The position numbers and the translations under genes were made by a program. A model generated the notes under the pieces. It worked only from the letters and a program-made list of their open reading frames with translations, was not told the DNA's origin and did not search any database. From positions 91,560 through 155,559 of the forward strand of contig JAKCWW010000135.1 of the NCBI GenBank assembly GCA_026260175.1: a stretch of DNA of 64,000 nt, read 5' to 3'. This DNA is from Reticulitermes lucifugus (taxonomy: Eukaryota; Arthropoda; Insecta; Blattodea; Rhinotermitidae). Within the stretch, counting starts at the first letter, position 1, and each line of letters starts with the position of its first letter. Below are positions 35,341-47,603 of this stretch, piece by piece.

Positions 35341-36499
35341 ACGTTAGGAAAGTGAACATTATTGAAGCATGGCTTCATACCCGAAACTAAGCTCTAGTTC
35401 TAGGCCATTGGCCATGTATTTTAAAACAGCAGCAAACGTACAACGCTAAGTGATAGAATCGGTTAGCTGAAAATTGCAATGCGCCCCTTTTCAGGCATAC
35501 GACATGTATATTTCCCAGCCAGCCTAGAATAGGGAATAGATCCACAAAATTGCACCGGTACCTCTCCCCCCCAACCCCCCCCCAAAAAAGTGTTATAGCA
35601 CACCTCTTCTGTAACATACGAGTATGTTGGCATGTTGTACCGCCACTGCACACGTTTGGCGATGTAACGTAGGTTGAACGGTACAGGGTGCTACTGAACC
35701 TAAATATGGGCACCGTCCAACTAACATGGTCGAAGAAATGCCTGTTAGATAGACAACCGTTGTCCATGTGGCAACTGCAACGTGAGTAAACTTAATCAGC
35801 TCATTAAAATCCTTACCATCACTTCTTTCAGTCTCCTTACGGCATGACCTCGTCTTTAAAAGCTTGTGCCTGAACGGTATGAGCCGTATTGGTCGACTGA
35901 TGCTTCTGAATGATCTTTTCGCTTTCAGGAAGTATGAGTTCAGTCCCCACTGTCGTCGATTTCTCTCAGTCCGCCTGCTAAACGATCGGTATTTGTTGGA
36001 ACGTTATCGAGTATTGGTATTTATTTGACCGCCCAATCATTTGTCCGTTGTAGCTAGATCTCTGAGCCTGGACGCTCTGAAGCACCAGTTGTTAGTTCTG
36101 CAAACCATTTTGCGGAATTTCTTTTAAGCAATGGTTCAGTAGCCTTCCATTTGCGAGCCACATTTCGAATCGTGACTAAACTGGTCACCGTTTTGAGAAT
36201 ATCCAGGATTCGAACTGTGGATCGCCAAGGGAAGGCTACCAAATCATTGCCGAAAAGAGATTTAGACTCTAAGGGAGTTCCGGCATGATTTATGTAACCA
36301 GGCCACGATTATTCTTGCTTCAGTAGATAATCATTTTTTCAGACCTAATTTCTTTACTTGATAAAGAGTGCTAAGGCACGAATAAGCACTAAAAATTGTT
36401 GGATCATTTAAGTGCAACATAAAAGAGGCTTACATGTTAAAGCGAGATTTAGGGTTCTCGCGACCGTGATTATGAAACCTTTTAATTACCTACCAATTT

Positions 36500-36820
36500 A
36501 CACGGCGTCACATACCAGAAGACAGTAGTTTGATGTCGATGTTTGATAGATTTACTATTCACATTCTGTAACATAGGAGGTCCGGGGGTAAGGGAGGCAG
36601 CCGTGTTATCGCGATTATAGTTAGCATTCTGGAAGTACAATGGTAAACTTGCGTCCTTCCACGCCATCCAGGCGTGTAGTGGGAATAGAATTATTGCTCC
36701 ATTCATTCGTAACGTCGACGCTAGGTGGAGGTGAGTGGTCAACATCACGCCCCGGTCAATTTTCTCCGGGAAAGAACCCTTGTACCCACTGAATAGGAGG
36801 GTGGATGGTCCGCAGAGCCG
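36500..36820 (+). repeat. Dispersed repeats: 3' box and copy B
   Basis: CACGGCGTCACATACCAGAA (36501-36520) is the shared box of the hammerhead-like family. Further on, ATTCATTCGTAACGTCGAC, GGAGGTGAGTGGTCAACATC and CCGGGAAAGAACCC form the second copy of the repeat at 35.2 kb. Confidence 0.55.
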
Positions 36821-38723
36821 TTCTGGACGTTTTGTAATAACCGGTTTCAATTATGACATGAGACCGACTACCTTCGTTTAAGTTCGTCTTAGTTTTCCTA
36901 GCAGCTTCACAGCAAGCATATGACGATTGTTTTATTACGCCTGCAGAGGGACAGAAAGAAGAGTTTTATTTAGCGACGCTCGCATTTACTAATATCAGGT
37001 TATATAGCATCGATGGTAGATGAATGAATATGGAGCTTGCGAGTTTTTAAGTTTTCGCTGCGTTGTAATTGAGGTTTCCGTTCATGTGGGAAATGACGGC
37101 GCGTCACTGGGCAATCGGTTGATGACGTAGGCTATATCCCAAATAAAAGCTGAGGTGCTAACTGATATTTTGGTAATTTACTCATGCTTTATGCTGCATG
37201 ATCTTCCTTCACCAGGTCAAGAAATTCCCTGTTTCTTTGGAAATAAATTTGCATTGCCGTGTTTGTAAGAGGATAGTTTGAGCCAGTTAATTCAGTACAC
37301 GTATTCAGTCCCTGTTTTTTAAGACCCATTACAATAGTTTCTATCCTCCTGCTCCTCAGTTTTCCCAGCTGGTAATATTTGTGTTTGGTGTTATAAAATG
37401 TTGGCATAACGATAGATTACCTTAGTCAGTATGGTAAGGGAAATATGAACACGGTAATCAATAACTTGCAGAATGATGTGTTGAGTTAGTATGTGGGCAG
37501 TAGAAAGAGAAATCCGGGTTGCTATACCAATCACGTAACTCCCATATCCCACATATTTTCGTTTGAAATCCCTGTACAAATGCTGGTCGCAGGTACAACG
37601 GAAGAGTTGTGATCTTGGTAAATACTACCGCCCACATTTATACGAAACTTCCGACGGCACCTCGTATCCGAAAATCGCTTTATTTTTATACGTGGCAAGG
37701 ATTCTAGGGTTATAAACCCTGTGTTTTGAGGAACGTATACAGCATTGTTTCCCACACTTCCATGGTCGAGGAACTCCTTTCGCCTTAAAAAATACAGACG
37801 GAATTTCAAGAACTTTTCTTCACCACATTCATCTAGACTGCCGACGACGACCCAGTTTCCTCTCCAGTCGATTGCGGGTGTTCTTTTACAGGATGTTAAA
37901 TGGCCGGAGCATAAAGCAGTACACTCACTTTTATTTATTGCCGAATTATTTTAATTCTTAGATCATTAAAAACTTAATTTCAACTAGGCATGTGGCAAAT
38001 GATAAGGTCTTGGTCTGTTTTAAGGACTGCTGAAGAATTTGCCCGTAAATATTGAGGAAAACTGAAAATAATTAATCAATTATGTTATTCTTAAATGTGG
38101 CCGATTTGTATGACCGGGTATCAGCCACACAAAAATTTTAAGTGTTGCCATTAGACTACTGTAATATTTTATAAGCTGAACTTGCATGGCTACTAAATAC
38201 AACAGAACTCTCTCAGGATACCAGCTGTGTCAGTTAGATGACAGGCGAATAAACCACGTTTCGAGAACCATCTCTGTCCCCATCCACACCCCTAATGTTC
38301 CTAGCATGTTGCTCAGAAATATCTTGTTGTCATAATTGTATTAAAAATTTGTAATAAAATTGTAGAAAGTGGTAAAAAATTTGGTATATTCTGTTAATAG
38401 TTAAATTGTGGGTAACCTTAGAGTTTGATTGTTTAATTACGAACATAGTTTGTATATACAGTCAAGCAGAAAAATGGCAAGGTAATTACGAATAATGAAT
38501 TGAGAAGGATATGGAGGCATACAGGCATTTTTTAGTCACCATCACGCGTTTACCCGAAGATACTGATGAATACCACAGAGTGCCTGAGCTAGGACAGCTT
38601 AACTGTAGGCTGAGATTAACACTTCTGACCTGCAAATGAAGTAAGAGTGCTAACCACATGTCGCAATATTTGGTAAGTGGCCTTGTGGGCCTTATATGAA
38701 GAGTCAAGTCTTATGGTACTTGA

Positions 38724-38890
38724 AGCTGTGTTGACTTCTAAATAGTTGCCGACGTTTCGGAGGCGCTTGCTTCCTCCACCTTCAGGGTCTTGGACTGCTA
38801 GAACCAGAAACCTGAAGATGGAGGCAGCATGTTGCCCCGAAACATCAACTGCTACTTACAAGTCAACACGGCACAACATCCCAGAAGATG
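38724..38890. repeat. Head-to-head hammerhead-like pair
   Basis: The minus-strand copy has core CTGAAGG (38785-38779), a perfect helix II GGAGG/CCTCC, GAAAC and GTC, then GGCAACTATTTAG. The plus-strand copy has CTGAAGA (38812-38818), helix II GGCA/TGCC with outer GG/CC pairs and GAAAC (38839-38843), then CAAGTCAACACGGCACAACA. The outer arms GCTGTGTTGAC and GTCAACACGGC pair as inverted repeats. The plus copy ends with ACATCCCAGAAGATG, a version of the family box. Confidence 0.7.
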
Positions 38891-40093
38891 TATATATTCG
38901 TAAACACCACTATGAGAACTTCAGAACTTCCTCGTATGGCGTTATTATGAATGCCAGCTGTAGCATAACACTATACTTTATGTCATGTTCATGGCAAAAT
39001 GCCTGCTGGGTGTTACAAACCTGAAAGTTATTTTCTAATGCTATTAGCACATGCTCCGTTATATAATGTGGTATGTTGCCTACAAATGATGTGAGACCAC
39101 GGAATGCACTGTTTTGCACAGGTGAATACTTCTTTACTAAATGTCACTACTGTTGTCACCATGAACACACAGAAATGCAGTGGAAGATTAGAATAATGAA
39201 TAAATGTGCTGGGTATATTATTTAAAACATTTTAAAACCACATTTCTTTCAAATACCAGTGAGTAGTTTAGTGGATGATTTGATATTGCTAGCTTCTGAC
39301 AAAGTTCATTAGAGATCAAAATCACGTAAGACTGATTTCGTGTTCTTCTTAACAGATTTTAGGGTAAACAGATTTTTGGTCCAGTGAACAACAGGAATTC
39401 AATTACCTTTTCTATCAAGAACATACTGACCCTATTAAATTCTTAAAAGGAAACAATACATGAGTGTCACAAATGACATATTGGGGAATTAATAAAATTA
39501 ATATGTAATAACATTTCACTAGCTCCATAGGCAGTTGGTTACTGGAACGACTGTTTTTAATCCTCTTAACCTGTGATGTTTAGCAATGTATATCTACATG
39601 AGAAATAAAGAAATTTGTTAAAAAAAATGTTAACATGTACCCAGAACTTCGTGGAAGGTTATCTTGCAAGAGTCATTTAAATATAACAATGGAATGAATA
39701 GGCCAGTGTTCAAAAAATGTATGTGTATGAGGAAGAAGTAAAGAAAACCTTTGCAAGGGCTGTTTGTTATGTTTCTTAAGTCCTGCCTGGCAGCAGAGTA
39801 GCTTTCCTGGGCCCACTGATTCCATTAGCCCAATTTGGCCCTGTCCTTTTGCCCCATTGCTTACCCTTTATAGCCACTCTTGTCTTCCAAGACATATTTC
39901 CCTTACCATTCTTCTACAATAACAAGAGTTCCCCAAACACCTCACTTCTACCTTGAAGATGGAGATAGCATGTTTTTCCAAAATGTTGATACCCACCTAC
40001 CAGACTTGGACAGTAGTATATCCTGGAATACTACAATACAACTCTATCCTACTGTGAGAACCTCAAATCATATTTGTGTGTATTATGTTACAG

Positions 40094-40148
40094 GTTGCAT
40101 ATGTGGTGGCATTCACAATTGAACTTTGGTGGATACTTGAGGCTGAAG
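40094..40148 (+). CDS. Membrane-protein gene, exon 2
   Basis: The acceptor TGTTACAG and donor GAAG|GTTTGT bound 55 bases (phase 0 in, phase 1 out) encoding VAYVVAFTIELWWILEAE. This completes the first transmembrane helix and ends in an acidic loop. Confidence 0.8.
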
Positions 40149-40422
40149 GTTTGTTTCTGTGTTATGCTTTTTAAAAGTATAAGCATATCATCTAAATATA
40201 CAACACAGACCATGTGTCCATGCATCTGTTAATTTGTAACTTAGAAAAAATGTGTAAAAATTCCTTAATAAATTGTTGCAAGACATGAAGTTTCATGTCA
40301 TGTCTCAGTGTCTTTTGGTAGATTTATCACTCCTGAAAATTGAATTTTTTATAGCTATTGAAAAATCAATTCACTTCTCTCTTTAACTTCTCTTTGTCTC
40401 TCTCTCTAGATGTCTGTCTCTG

Positions 40423-40455
<33 letters not shown>

Positions 40456-41360
40456 TTTATTTTTTTCCATTTTCTACGATTCAGGCTCGTTACTCCAAAT
40501 ATTTGAATTAAATTAAGGATAAGGTAGCTGGTACAAGAGCATGTGTGAAAGAGATTGTAAAGGCATAAGCAATTTTAATCATAAGATGTCAAGGGAAGTG
40601 ACCACTTGGGAGGCATACCTGTAAATGGAAGAATAATATTAAAATATATCTTATAGAACTAGGTTGTAGACTAGATTCAATGTGGACAGGATGAGGTAAA
40701 TTGTAGACTTTTGTGAAAACAGTAATGAACCTTTGGGTTTCATAAAATCAGGGAGGTTCTTGACTTGCTAAGAAAAACTATATTCCATGCAGTTGTGTAT
40801 TAAGTTGTTTATTTGGTTAATTAGGTAGTTAATATGAAGTCCCATTTATAAATATTGCACAGTTTTAATTGTATTACTCATTTTGCAGAAATGTAGCCTG
40901 CATGTCTTAAACCACAGTAAGTCATTTTTATATGATATAATTTGTTTCCTTTAACACACTAATTTATTTATCCTATCATTACAGCACAATAACAAATCCC
41001 AACTGATGATACAAATATCAGTTTGCCATATTGATGTAAATCATGAGTTATCTCAGGATTCAAGTCTTTTAGATTGTGACACTGTGCGCTTGGGAAACCA
41101 CTCACCAAACAACACAGAGTCACTTTCCAGAAGACATATCCTCGACAACATTGGTGTGAGAGTCTCAAATCTCACACATTATTCATCCGTTATATTATTC
41201 TGTAGTGTTCATCTTGAAGGAATGTACGAATAATGGATGTTTTTTTAATTGTTTCTACCATCATGTGGTGTGCCGTATGCTCTGTAATTACTTATTATAT
41301 TTCATTATGTTTGTTATGGTACAGTTACACTGCCTGCACCTGCCTATGTTCTGTGTGCAG

Positions 41361-41413
41361 GCTACTTCTTTGTATTCATCCTCTCAGCCCTTCTGCTTCA
41401 TGGGTTAACAGTG
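41361..41413 (+). CDS. Membrane-protein gene, exon 3
   Basis: The acceptor TGTGTGCAG and donor ACAGTG|GTGAGT bound 53 bases. The split codon gives Gly, followed by YFFVFILSALLLHGLTV, the second transmembrane helix. The phase is 1 in and 0 out. Confidence 0.82.
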
Positions 41414-41709
41414 GTGAGTCATCACTTTATTCTTTCACTGAAATTCATTATATTAACCCTACACAACCAAATATAACACTATAAAAATTATGTATCATAA
41501 GAGCGAACTGTGTTTAAATATTAGAAACTGAAAGTATTGAAAATGAAATATGCTCCATGGTTGAGCTATATGAATTACACACAATAGAGATTAGTTTCAA
41601 AGTTTCAGTTAGATTGGTGTAGCAGACGTACATGCTTCATTTCCTCACCTGGTTTACTGGGTGGATGATTTCAGAAGTAAAAACGTTATGTGTGATTCAA
41701 GCTTTCTTC

Positions 41710-41800
41710 TTTGACTACCATGAAATTGGAGGCAACAAGCTCCTCTGAAACGTCAGTAATAAATTACCTATCAATACAGTGTCATGTCATAGGAGTCTGT
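41710..41800 (+). repeat. Degenerate hammerhead-like element
   Basis: TTGGAGGCAACAAGCTCCTC followed by TGAAACGTC keeps helix II (GGAG/CTCC) and the GAAACGTC box. The 5' core has decayed. A box-like CAGTGTCATGTCATAGGAGT follows. It is sense within an intron of the membrane-protein gene. Confidence 0.4.
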
Positions 41801-41860
41801 AATCTACAAACATGCCATTACATTTCATTATGGTCATAAATGAGCATATTATCTTTTCAG

Positions 41861-41956
41861 AAACGGACCTTGTATCTATTAGGATGGCTTTTCATGGTTG
41901 GAATGTTTACATTTCCAGAGGCTGGACTTGTTCTTTTCATGACTTTCCATTTCTGG
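41861..41956 (+). CDS. Membrane-protein gene, exon 4
   Basis: The acceptor ATCTTTTCAG and donor TTCTGG|GTATGT bound 96 bases (phase 0-0). The peptide starts KRTLYLLGWLFMVGMFTF and continues PEAGLVLFMTFHFW: two closely spaced hydrophobic helices (third and fourth) with a Pro-Glu turn. The KR start suggests a cytoplasmic loop after helix 2. Confidence 0.88.
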
Positions 41957-42270
41957 GTATGTAATATGCGTACAGAGACCCTTAGTCTACAATATCAGAC
42001 TTTTCTGTACTTAATTTATCTCCCTGAAGTTTGAATATTTACTTCTGTGCTCTGATTTTAAGCATCTTCCCTTTATTCTTAAATACAGTGTTGTACCTTC
42101 AGTTTGTTTCTCCCTTACTGTAAGACACCATATTAAAAAACAGTGGGCAAAATTATTTTAGTTTCCTTTTTATCCATGCATTATAGTGTTCGTACTTTTA
42201 TATAGTCAGCTGTTTGATTACGTAAGGTATGCAGTGAGGCTTAGATGACTAATTCTCAATATAATTTCCA

Positions 42271-42310
42271 AGGAAGCTTTAGGCCTTCTTCAGCTGGAGA
42301 TGGAGACAGT
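42271..42310 (-). repeat. Degenerate hammerhead-like remnant
   Basis: CTGAAGAAGGCC and a following CTTCCTTGGAAAT on the minus strand resemble the family core with a changed GAAAC box. This is a single weak copy. Confidence 0.3.
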
Positions 42311-42684
42311 CAGTTTTCAGAACTGTTGTGTAACTTATTATTCAGAAAATGAACCTTCTCCAAATGAAATACATCCATGAGAGCAGGAAACCCATGTCAC
42401 AAAACTGTAGAACCAAGTGTGGGTTTTGGAAAGTATTATACAGTGTGAGGTAGTATAATTTGGTTTCTGAATTTTATTGGTCTCATAAGGTAAATACAAA
42501 TCCCATTTAATTCATTCTGCTGTTAACATATATTTAATTTCTAACACCTTTGAAACTACAAATGACCATCTGATTACTGATGTGAAATGAACTTTAATGT
42601 CCAAACTGAAAGTGTTTTCTTACTTACCATATTTAAGAAAAATGTGTGCAAAATGTTAAGAAGTCATTCTTTGTTCCATTACAG

Positions 42685-42747
42685 CAAGTGAAATCACTGA
42701 ATGGACTAACAGAACTCACATGTTGGGCATGTCGCTTTGTGTGTAAT
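42685..42747 (+). CDS. Membrane-protein gene, exon 5
   Basis: The acceptor CCATTACAG and donor TGTAAT|GTAAGT bound 63 bases (phase 0-0) encoding QVKSLNGLTELTCWACRFVC plus N. This is a Cys-rich juxtamembrane segment whose cysteines could be lipidated or bind metal; neither is shown. Confidence 0.83.
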
Positions 42748-44080
42748 GTAAGTGATATTTCTCAAGTTTGTCTAATATATTCTATTGGTTACTTATTACT
42801 TGCCCCTGTCCCTACACAAAATAGTCTTTACTTACATTAGACATCTTGATTGTTAGTATTATCATAGATTGTAAGTATTGAAGATGTTTATCTGCAGCCT
42901 TGCTGTGTGTAAAATAATTGTCTTTACTTGTCTGTACTGAACGGTGGAATATCTCTTTACCACTCTTGTATATAATTGTGTGTTAAGATTTTCTTTTTGG
43001 ATGTAATGCTACATATTTTGGTAGAGAGATACCAACATTTGAGAACAAATTGCTGCTTCCATCAGGGTATGGAGGCAGCATGTTTCTTTAACACATTATT
43101 CAGATGTAACAAGCTATGTGATGTTACATACTAGAAGACAGCAATATTCATAAGAACTGTCATGAGAACATGAAATCACACAATTTAGAAGTAGTTGACT
43201 CTTCAGGTTTACAATCTAGACAGCTATGTATGACAAAAATATTTTTTCATGTTATTTGTTTCTTTCCTTATTTAACCCTTTGTGTGCTTCCCAGTTTATT
43301 TAATGATATTTTATATATGTAAATATTTTTAATAATATGTTTATATATTTTTATTGACTATTTCTCTTTTTCATATTTATTAATATATATATTCATTAAG
43401 TTACTCATATTTATTCATTTATACATTTACTAACTTGTGACTGGGAGAGAAAGTCCTAAGGTATGGGGCATAGCTGCAAATGTATTGAGTGAAAAGTTGT
43501 GGAGAGGCAACAAGGGTGGTCCTCAGGCTTTGGTGTTGAGTAGGGTTATGCTGGAGCTGGCACACACTGATTCTGTCAAACCAGTACCTAAAAACTTAGA
43601 ATATAGTTAAAAGATGAACTAAAAGCATACTCAAGCCAGGCATATGCTATACAGCAAGTTTACTGCTCAGATGCCACCCAGCCTTTGGCTCCTTCCCCAT
43701 TGTGAAGAGTAAGCTAGTAAAAAAAAACTTGCAAATTTACAATTGAATATATAAATTATTAGTTAATTCTGGCAGCACACCCCTGGCGATAAAAACTCCT
43801 CACTCTAAAATTCCAGTAGGTTGTGATGTGTCAAACAGTGCCTTGGCCACTGACAGACAATGTGAACATGATAGTGAACATTCAGGTTCCGTGAAGGTGG
43901 GGAATTTCTTGGCTAGCGGAGTGACTATTCACATTTCAAGGAGGGCTCTGCTCTTTAGAGTTAGTAAGTGAAGTATCTGTTTAGTTGTTAATTAATTACA
44001 AAATAGTTATTTATGCCATTGACACAACTAATTTTGTTATCAAATAATAAGACCAACGAATGCACTATATTGACCAATTT

Positions 44081-44147
44081 TCCTGTCCTTTCAAGGTCTA
44101 GTGTGTAAGGATAGTATCCTTACACACTAGACCTTGAAAGGACAGGA
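44081..44147. repeat. Perfect 33-bp hairpin palindrome
   Basis: TCCTGTCCTTTCAAGGTCTA with the following GTGTGTAAGGATA is mirrored exactly after a single G. It lies inside the larger inverted repeat. Confidence 0.95.
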
Positions 44148-44300
44148 CCGACGTATCACAACACATAAGAAATGACTATGGAGTATAGAAATTATGCCAG
44201 TAGTTGCATAAAATAATAACAAACAGCCAATACCACGAACAGATTACAACGTTTTAAAAAACAGCTTTTATATACTTTTACGTGAGTTTTTACATGTCTA

Positions 44301-44890
44301 NNNNNNNNNNNNNNNNNNNNNNNNNNNNNNNNNNNNNNNNNNNNNNNNNNNNNNNNNNNNNNNNNNNNNNNNNNNNNNNNNNNNNNNNNNNNNNNNNNNN
44401 NNNNNNNNNNNNNNNNNNNNNNNNNNNNNNNNNNNNNNNNNNNNNNNNNNNNNNNNNNNNNNNNNNNNNNNNNNNNNNNNNNNNNNNNNNNNNNNNNNNN
44501 NNNNNNNNNNNNNNNNNNNNNNNNNNNNNNNNNNNNNNNNNNNNNNNNNNNNNNNNNNNNNNNNNNNNNNNNNNNNNNNNNNNNNNNNNNNNNNNNNNNN
44601 NNNNNNNNNNNNNNNNNNNNNNNNNNNNNNNNNNNNNNNNNNNNNNNNNNNNNNNNNNNNNNNNNNNNNNNNNNNNNNNNNNNNNNNNNNNNNNNNNNNN
44701 NNNNNNNNNNNNNNNNNNNNNNNNNNNNNNNNNNNNNNNNNNNNNNNNNNNNNNNNNNNNNNNNNNNNNNNNNNNNNNNNNNNNNNNNNNNNNNNNNNNN
44801 NNNNNNNNNNNNNNNNNNNNNNNNNNNNNNNNNNNNNNNNNNNNNNNNNNNNNNNNNNNNNNNNNNNNNNNNNNNNNNNNNNNNNNNNNN
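44301..44890. other. Assembly gap (590 N)
   Basis: The sequence is unknown. Open frames that cross the gap are artefacts. Confidence 1.
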
Positions 44891-47151
44891 CAGAATAAAA
44901 TTGGTCAATATAGTGCATTCGTTGGTCTTATTATTTGATTAAAACATAATGCACGGTGCTAATACAGTGTAATTTTATTATATTATATAAATATTTGGCT
45001 ACATCTTCCACCAATTGTATGGTTAGCTTCAGGCCTCATGAACACATGAAAACAAAATTACAATTGCAAATTTCATTTTGGGCCAGAATGTGATCTCAGT
45101 CTTATTGTTTCACAATGCCTATTAATAAAACTTAAAAGCTGTTTAAAAAACAATTTAAATGTTGTTATATATGAGGCAATATATGTAAAATTTGCCATTG
45201 TTATTTCTTTGCTCTCTTTGTACATAGTGGCATCTACCGTATATGATGTGAGGATGTATGATGACATGTGGGATGTATCCGTTGGTATGTTGACATGAGG
45301 CGTATGTGTATATTTAGTTCTTATTGTTATGGAGCTGGTTTTGTTTAGTTGTATTAATGGCATAAATAACTATTTTGTACTTGTACAACACAACGGGATG
45401 TCTAAGGTAAAAAAAGTTAATTAATTTATTTATTTATTCATGCATGATGCACTGATTGATTTGTTAAAGCTTTCATGTATTCCCTGATTGGAGCACTCAT
45501 TACATGACTCATTGGTTGAATTATTCATTGAAACATCACTTCATTTATCTACTAATTTAGTGGTTCATTCATTTAGTTATGCATTGAATTGTCTCAATTA
45601 TACTACCATAAGTAACATTAATAGAAGAACAAGTGAGAACAGAAACACAAACACACACACAGACATACAAAATGAGGTATAGTGGAACCTCACAACTTCA
45701 GGGGTTGGTAGGTAAATCTTTTAGCAGCAAAATAACTCAATTTTAAACCACAGTTTTGCATTACTTATTGTGCAGATTGCTGGTCTCATGTGTGTGCAGT
45801 CCTTGTACTCGACATGGAAAGAAGAAAAGGTGGTGCTAAGGAGACTGCAAGCCTTAAATATGGTTTGTGTGAACACTGCAGTTAATATGTGTGTACAGCT
45901 TAAAAACATCTACTATATAGTCTAACTTCCTTGTCTGTTCCCTTTTTCTTTCACAGTTTGTTTAATGGGTCTGTTACAGCCATTGCTAAACTAACCTAAG
46001 TCTTTAATTTTTACTTTTCAAAGCTTTTTACTTTTTTATTATTTATTTTTATATTTTATTATTTATGCTCAACACAACATTGATCCAACAAATAACGAAG
46101 TTACTTTTTTATTTACTTTTATGAACTCCTTTCTTTGCTTTTTCAGCATCATCTGGCCCCAGATATTAAATACATAAGCATCATCAGTAAGATATGTTGT
46201 TTATGTAATATTTAGTGTATACAAATTTTAACTAGCTTTTGAAATTTAGTATTATTATGATATAAATTTGTTTGATGGATTCTGCTGTTTTTGATTGTAG
46301 GATTATATCCATATGGCTAAAATGTTCAGTTGCATTGATCATTGAATAATTATAATTAGCCAAAAGCATAATTTCCAAAAAACTAGTAACTGCAGATTTT
46401 CTTAATATCAGTCTTGTCTATATTCAATATACAGTACAATTTTAGAGAACAATGGCTTAAAACAGCCCTACAGACTTTTAGAAATTTCTAATGAGAAATG
46501 TCTTTGAATCAACCTTAATCTGTCAAAAGAATATACAAATTGCATGTGTTTGTGTGTACAGGCTAGCTAGCACTTCTAGCATCCTGTACAGTGTAGGTAC
46601 TGGTAATTTGCTTCTACAGCACTTACAAAGCTTTCCTAGATTCATGTCAGGATTAACAATTGATACTTAGTTGAAGGTAGGTTGTCACTGGCTGGTAGTT
46701 ACGAAGAACAAAAATGTGTAATATGGAAGGAAGATGCACTGGAAGATACTGACTGGTGGATAGGATTTTGGTATTCCCAGTTTTGGGCACTTAAAATAGA
46801 AAAACCTTTAGGAAGATAGTTTATGGAAATATGAAGTGGACTGGGTTGATTCAGGGTCCTGTTGCGTGTATTTGTGCACATGGTGAGGAGTCTTTAGGCA
46901 ATATAAATATGGGAAAATTTGACCATTTAAATAACCATCACATGATCAAGGAATTTCCTGTAGCATGGCTGTACTAGGTTACATGGAATACAAAACAACT
47001 AAATGCATTCTTGTGTATCCACTTGTTGAAGCACACACCCTCTTGAAATTAAAGAAAAATAAGAAATTTTATAAGCTATGTATCTATATATGTGTTCTTT
47101 ACAGTTGAAAGTCATTGAGTAACATTAATATTCAAGTTTTTTTTACTGCAG

Positions 47152-47318
47152 GCTTCAATCCTTGTGGAGAGTGGAAGCAGTGCAACCAATATTACAGGTA
47201 ATGGACAACGAAAGAATGGAATATTTCCAGCCGCTGGTTATACAAATGCTGCATTTGTGGGATCAACCAGTAGTCTCGGTGTCATAACATCAGCTGCCAC
47301 TAGACCTAAACCTACCAG
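47152..47318 (+). CDS. Membrane-protein gene, exon 6
   Basis: The acceptor TTTACTGCAG and donor CCAG|GTAAAT bound 167 bases (phase 0 in, 2 out). It encodes the start of the tail, ASILVESGSSATNITGNG, then a Gly/Ala/Ser-rich stretch including FVGSTSSLGVITSA, and ends in basic RPKPTR. No membrane helix is present. NIT is an N-glycosylation sequon only if this side is lumenal, which the helix count argues against. Confidence 0.85.
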
Positions 47319-47603
47319 GTAAATTCAACATTAGTGTCCTTTATATGATGTGCATTCTTTTCAAATTCCAACCTTATCTTGTTCTAAGATGGGGTTTAAT
47401 TTACTTTTTTATAATTGAGGTACACTTTATGCAGAAAAATAAGAACTGTATTTAGAGTATTTTTTGTGGTTGCATTTAAGGTTGTTTTTGTCTGAATTTT
47501 AGTTACCCTTCTGTGATATGCCACTCATGTCAGTAGGTGTTTCATAGTTTTATAAGATGTGGCTTACTTAGCCTTTGCATTATTTAATTCTTTTCACTGC
47601 CAG

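Larger units (their letters stand above)
32706..40093 (+). other. First intron of the membrane-protein gene (7.4 kb)
   Basis: GT/AG ends join phase 0 to phase 0. It holds SINE and other repeats at 34.7-36.8 kb, the head-to-head hammerhead-like pair at 38.7-38.9 kb and simple repeats. The CG content is higher from about 33.2 to 38 kb than in the rest of the window. No internal exon was recognised. Confidence 0.75.
44041..44937. repeat. Inverted repeat enclosing the assembly gap
   Basis: CAAATAATAAGACCAACGAA, continuing to TATTGACCAATTTT (44041-44082), recurs inverted immediately after the gap (44896-44937). The gap is therefore bracketed by about 42-bp terminal inverted repeats. The CAACGAATGCAC segment also occurs near 10163, beside the 10.2-kb hammerhead-like motif, and GTGCATTTGTTGGT occurs beside the 61.9-kb motif. 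Confidence 0.85.
42748..47151 (+). other. Intron 5 of the membrane-protein gene, with assembly gap
   Basis: The ends are GT/AG. It contains a decayed hammerhead-like/box copy (43030-43142), palindromes at 44.0-44.9 kb and the N run. A short segment near 45680 (TAGTGGAACCTCACAACTTC) resembles a Tigger terminus. The gap could hide an exon, but the exon 5-6 phases already match. Confidence 0.7.

Noticed and set aside
41006-41233. 75-codon open frame just before exon 3 of the membrane-protein gene
   Set aside because: It covers a decayed box copy (CACAGAGTCACTTTCCAGAA), and the exon 2 to exon 3 phases join without it.
44192-44938. Long open frames across 44.2-44.9 kb
   Set aside because: They consist almost entirely of unknown bases in the assembly gap.
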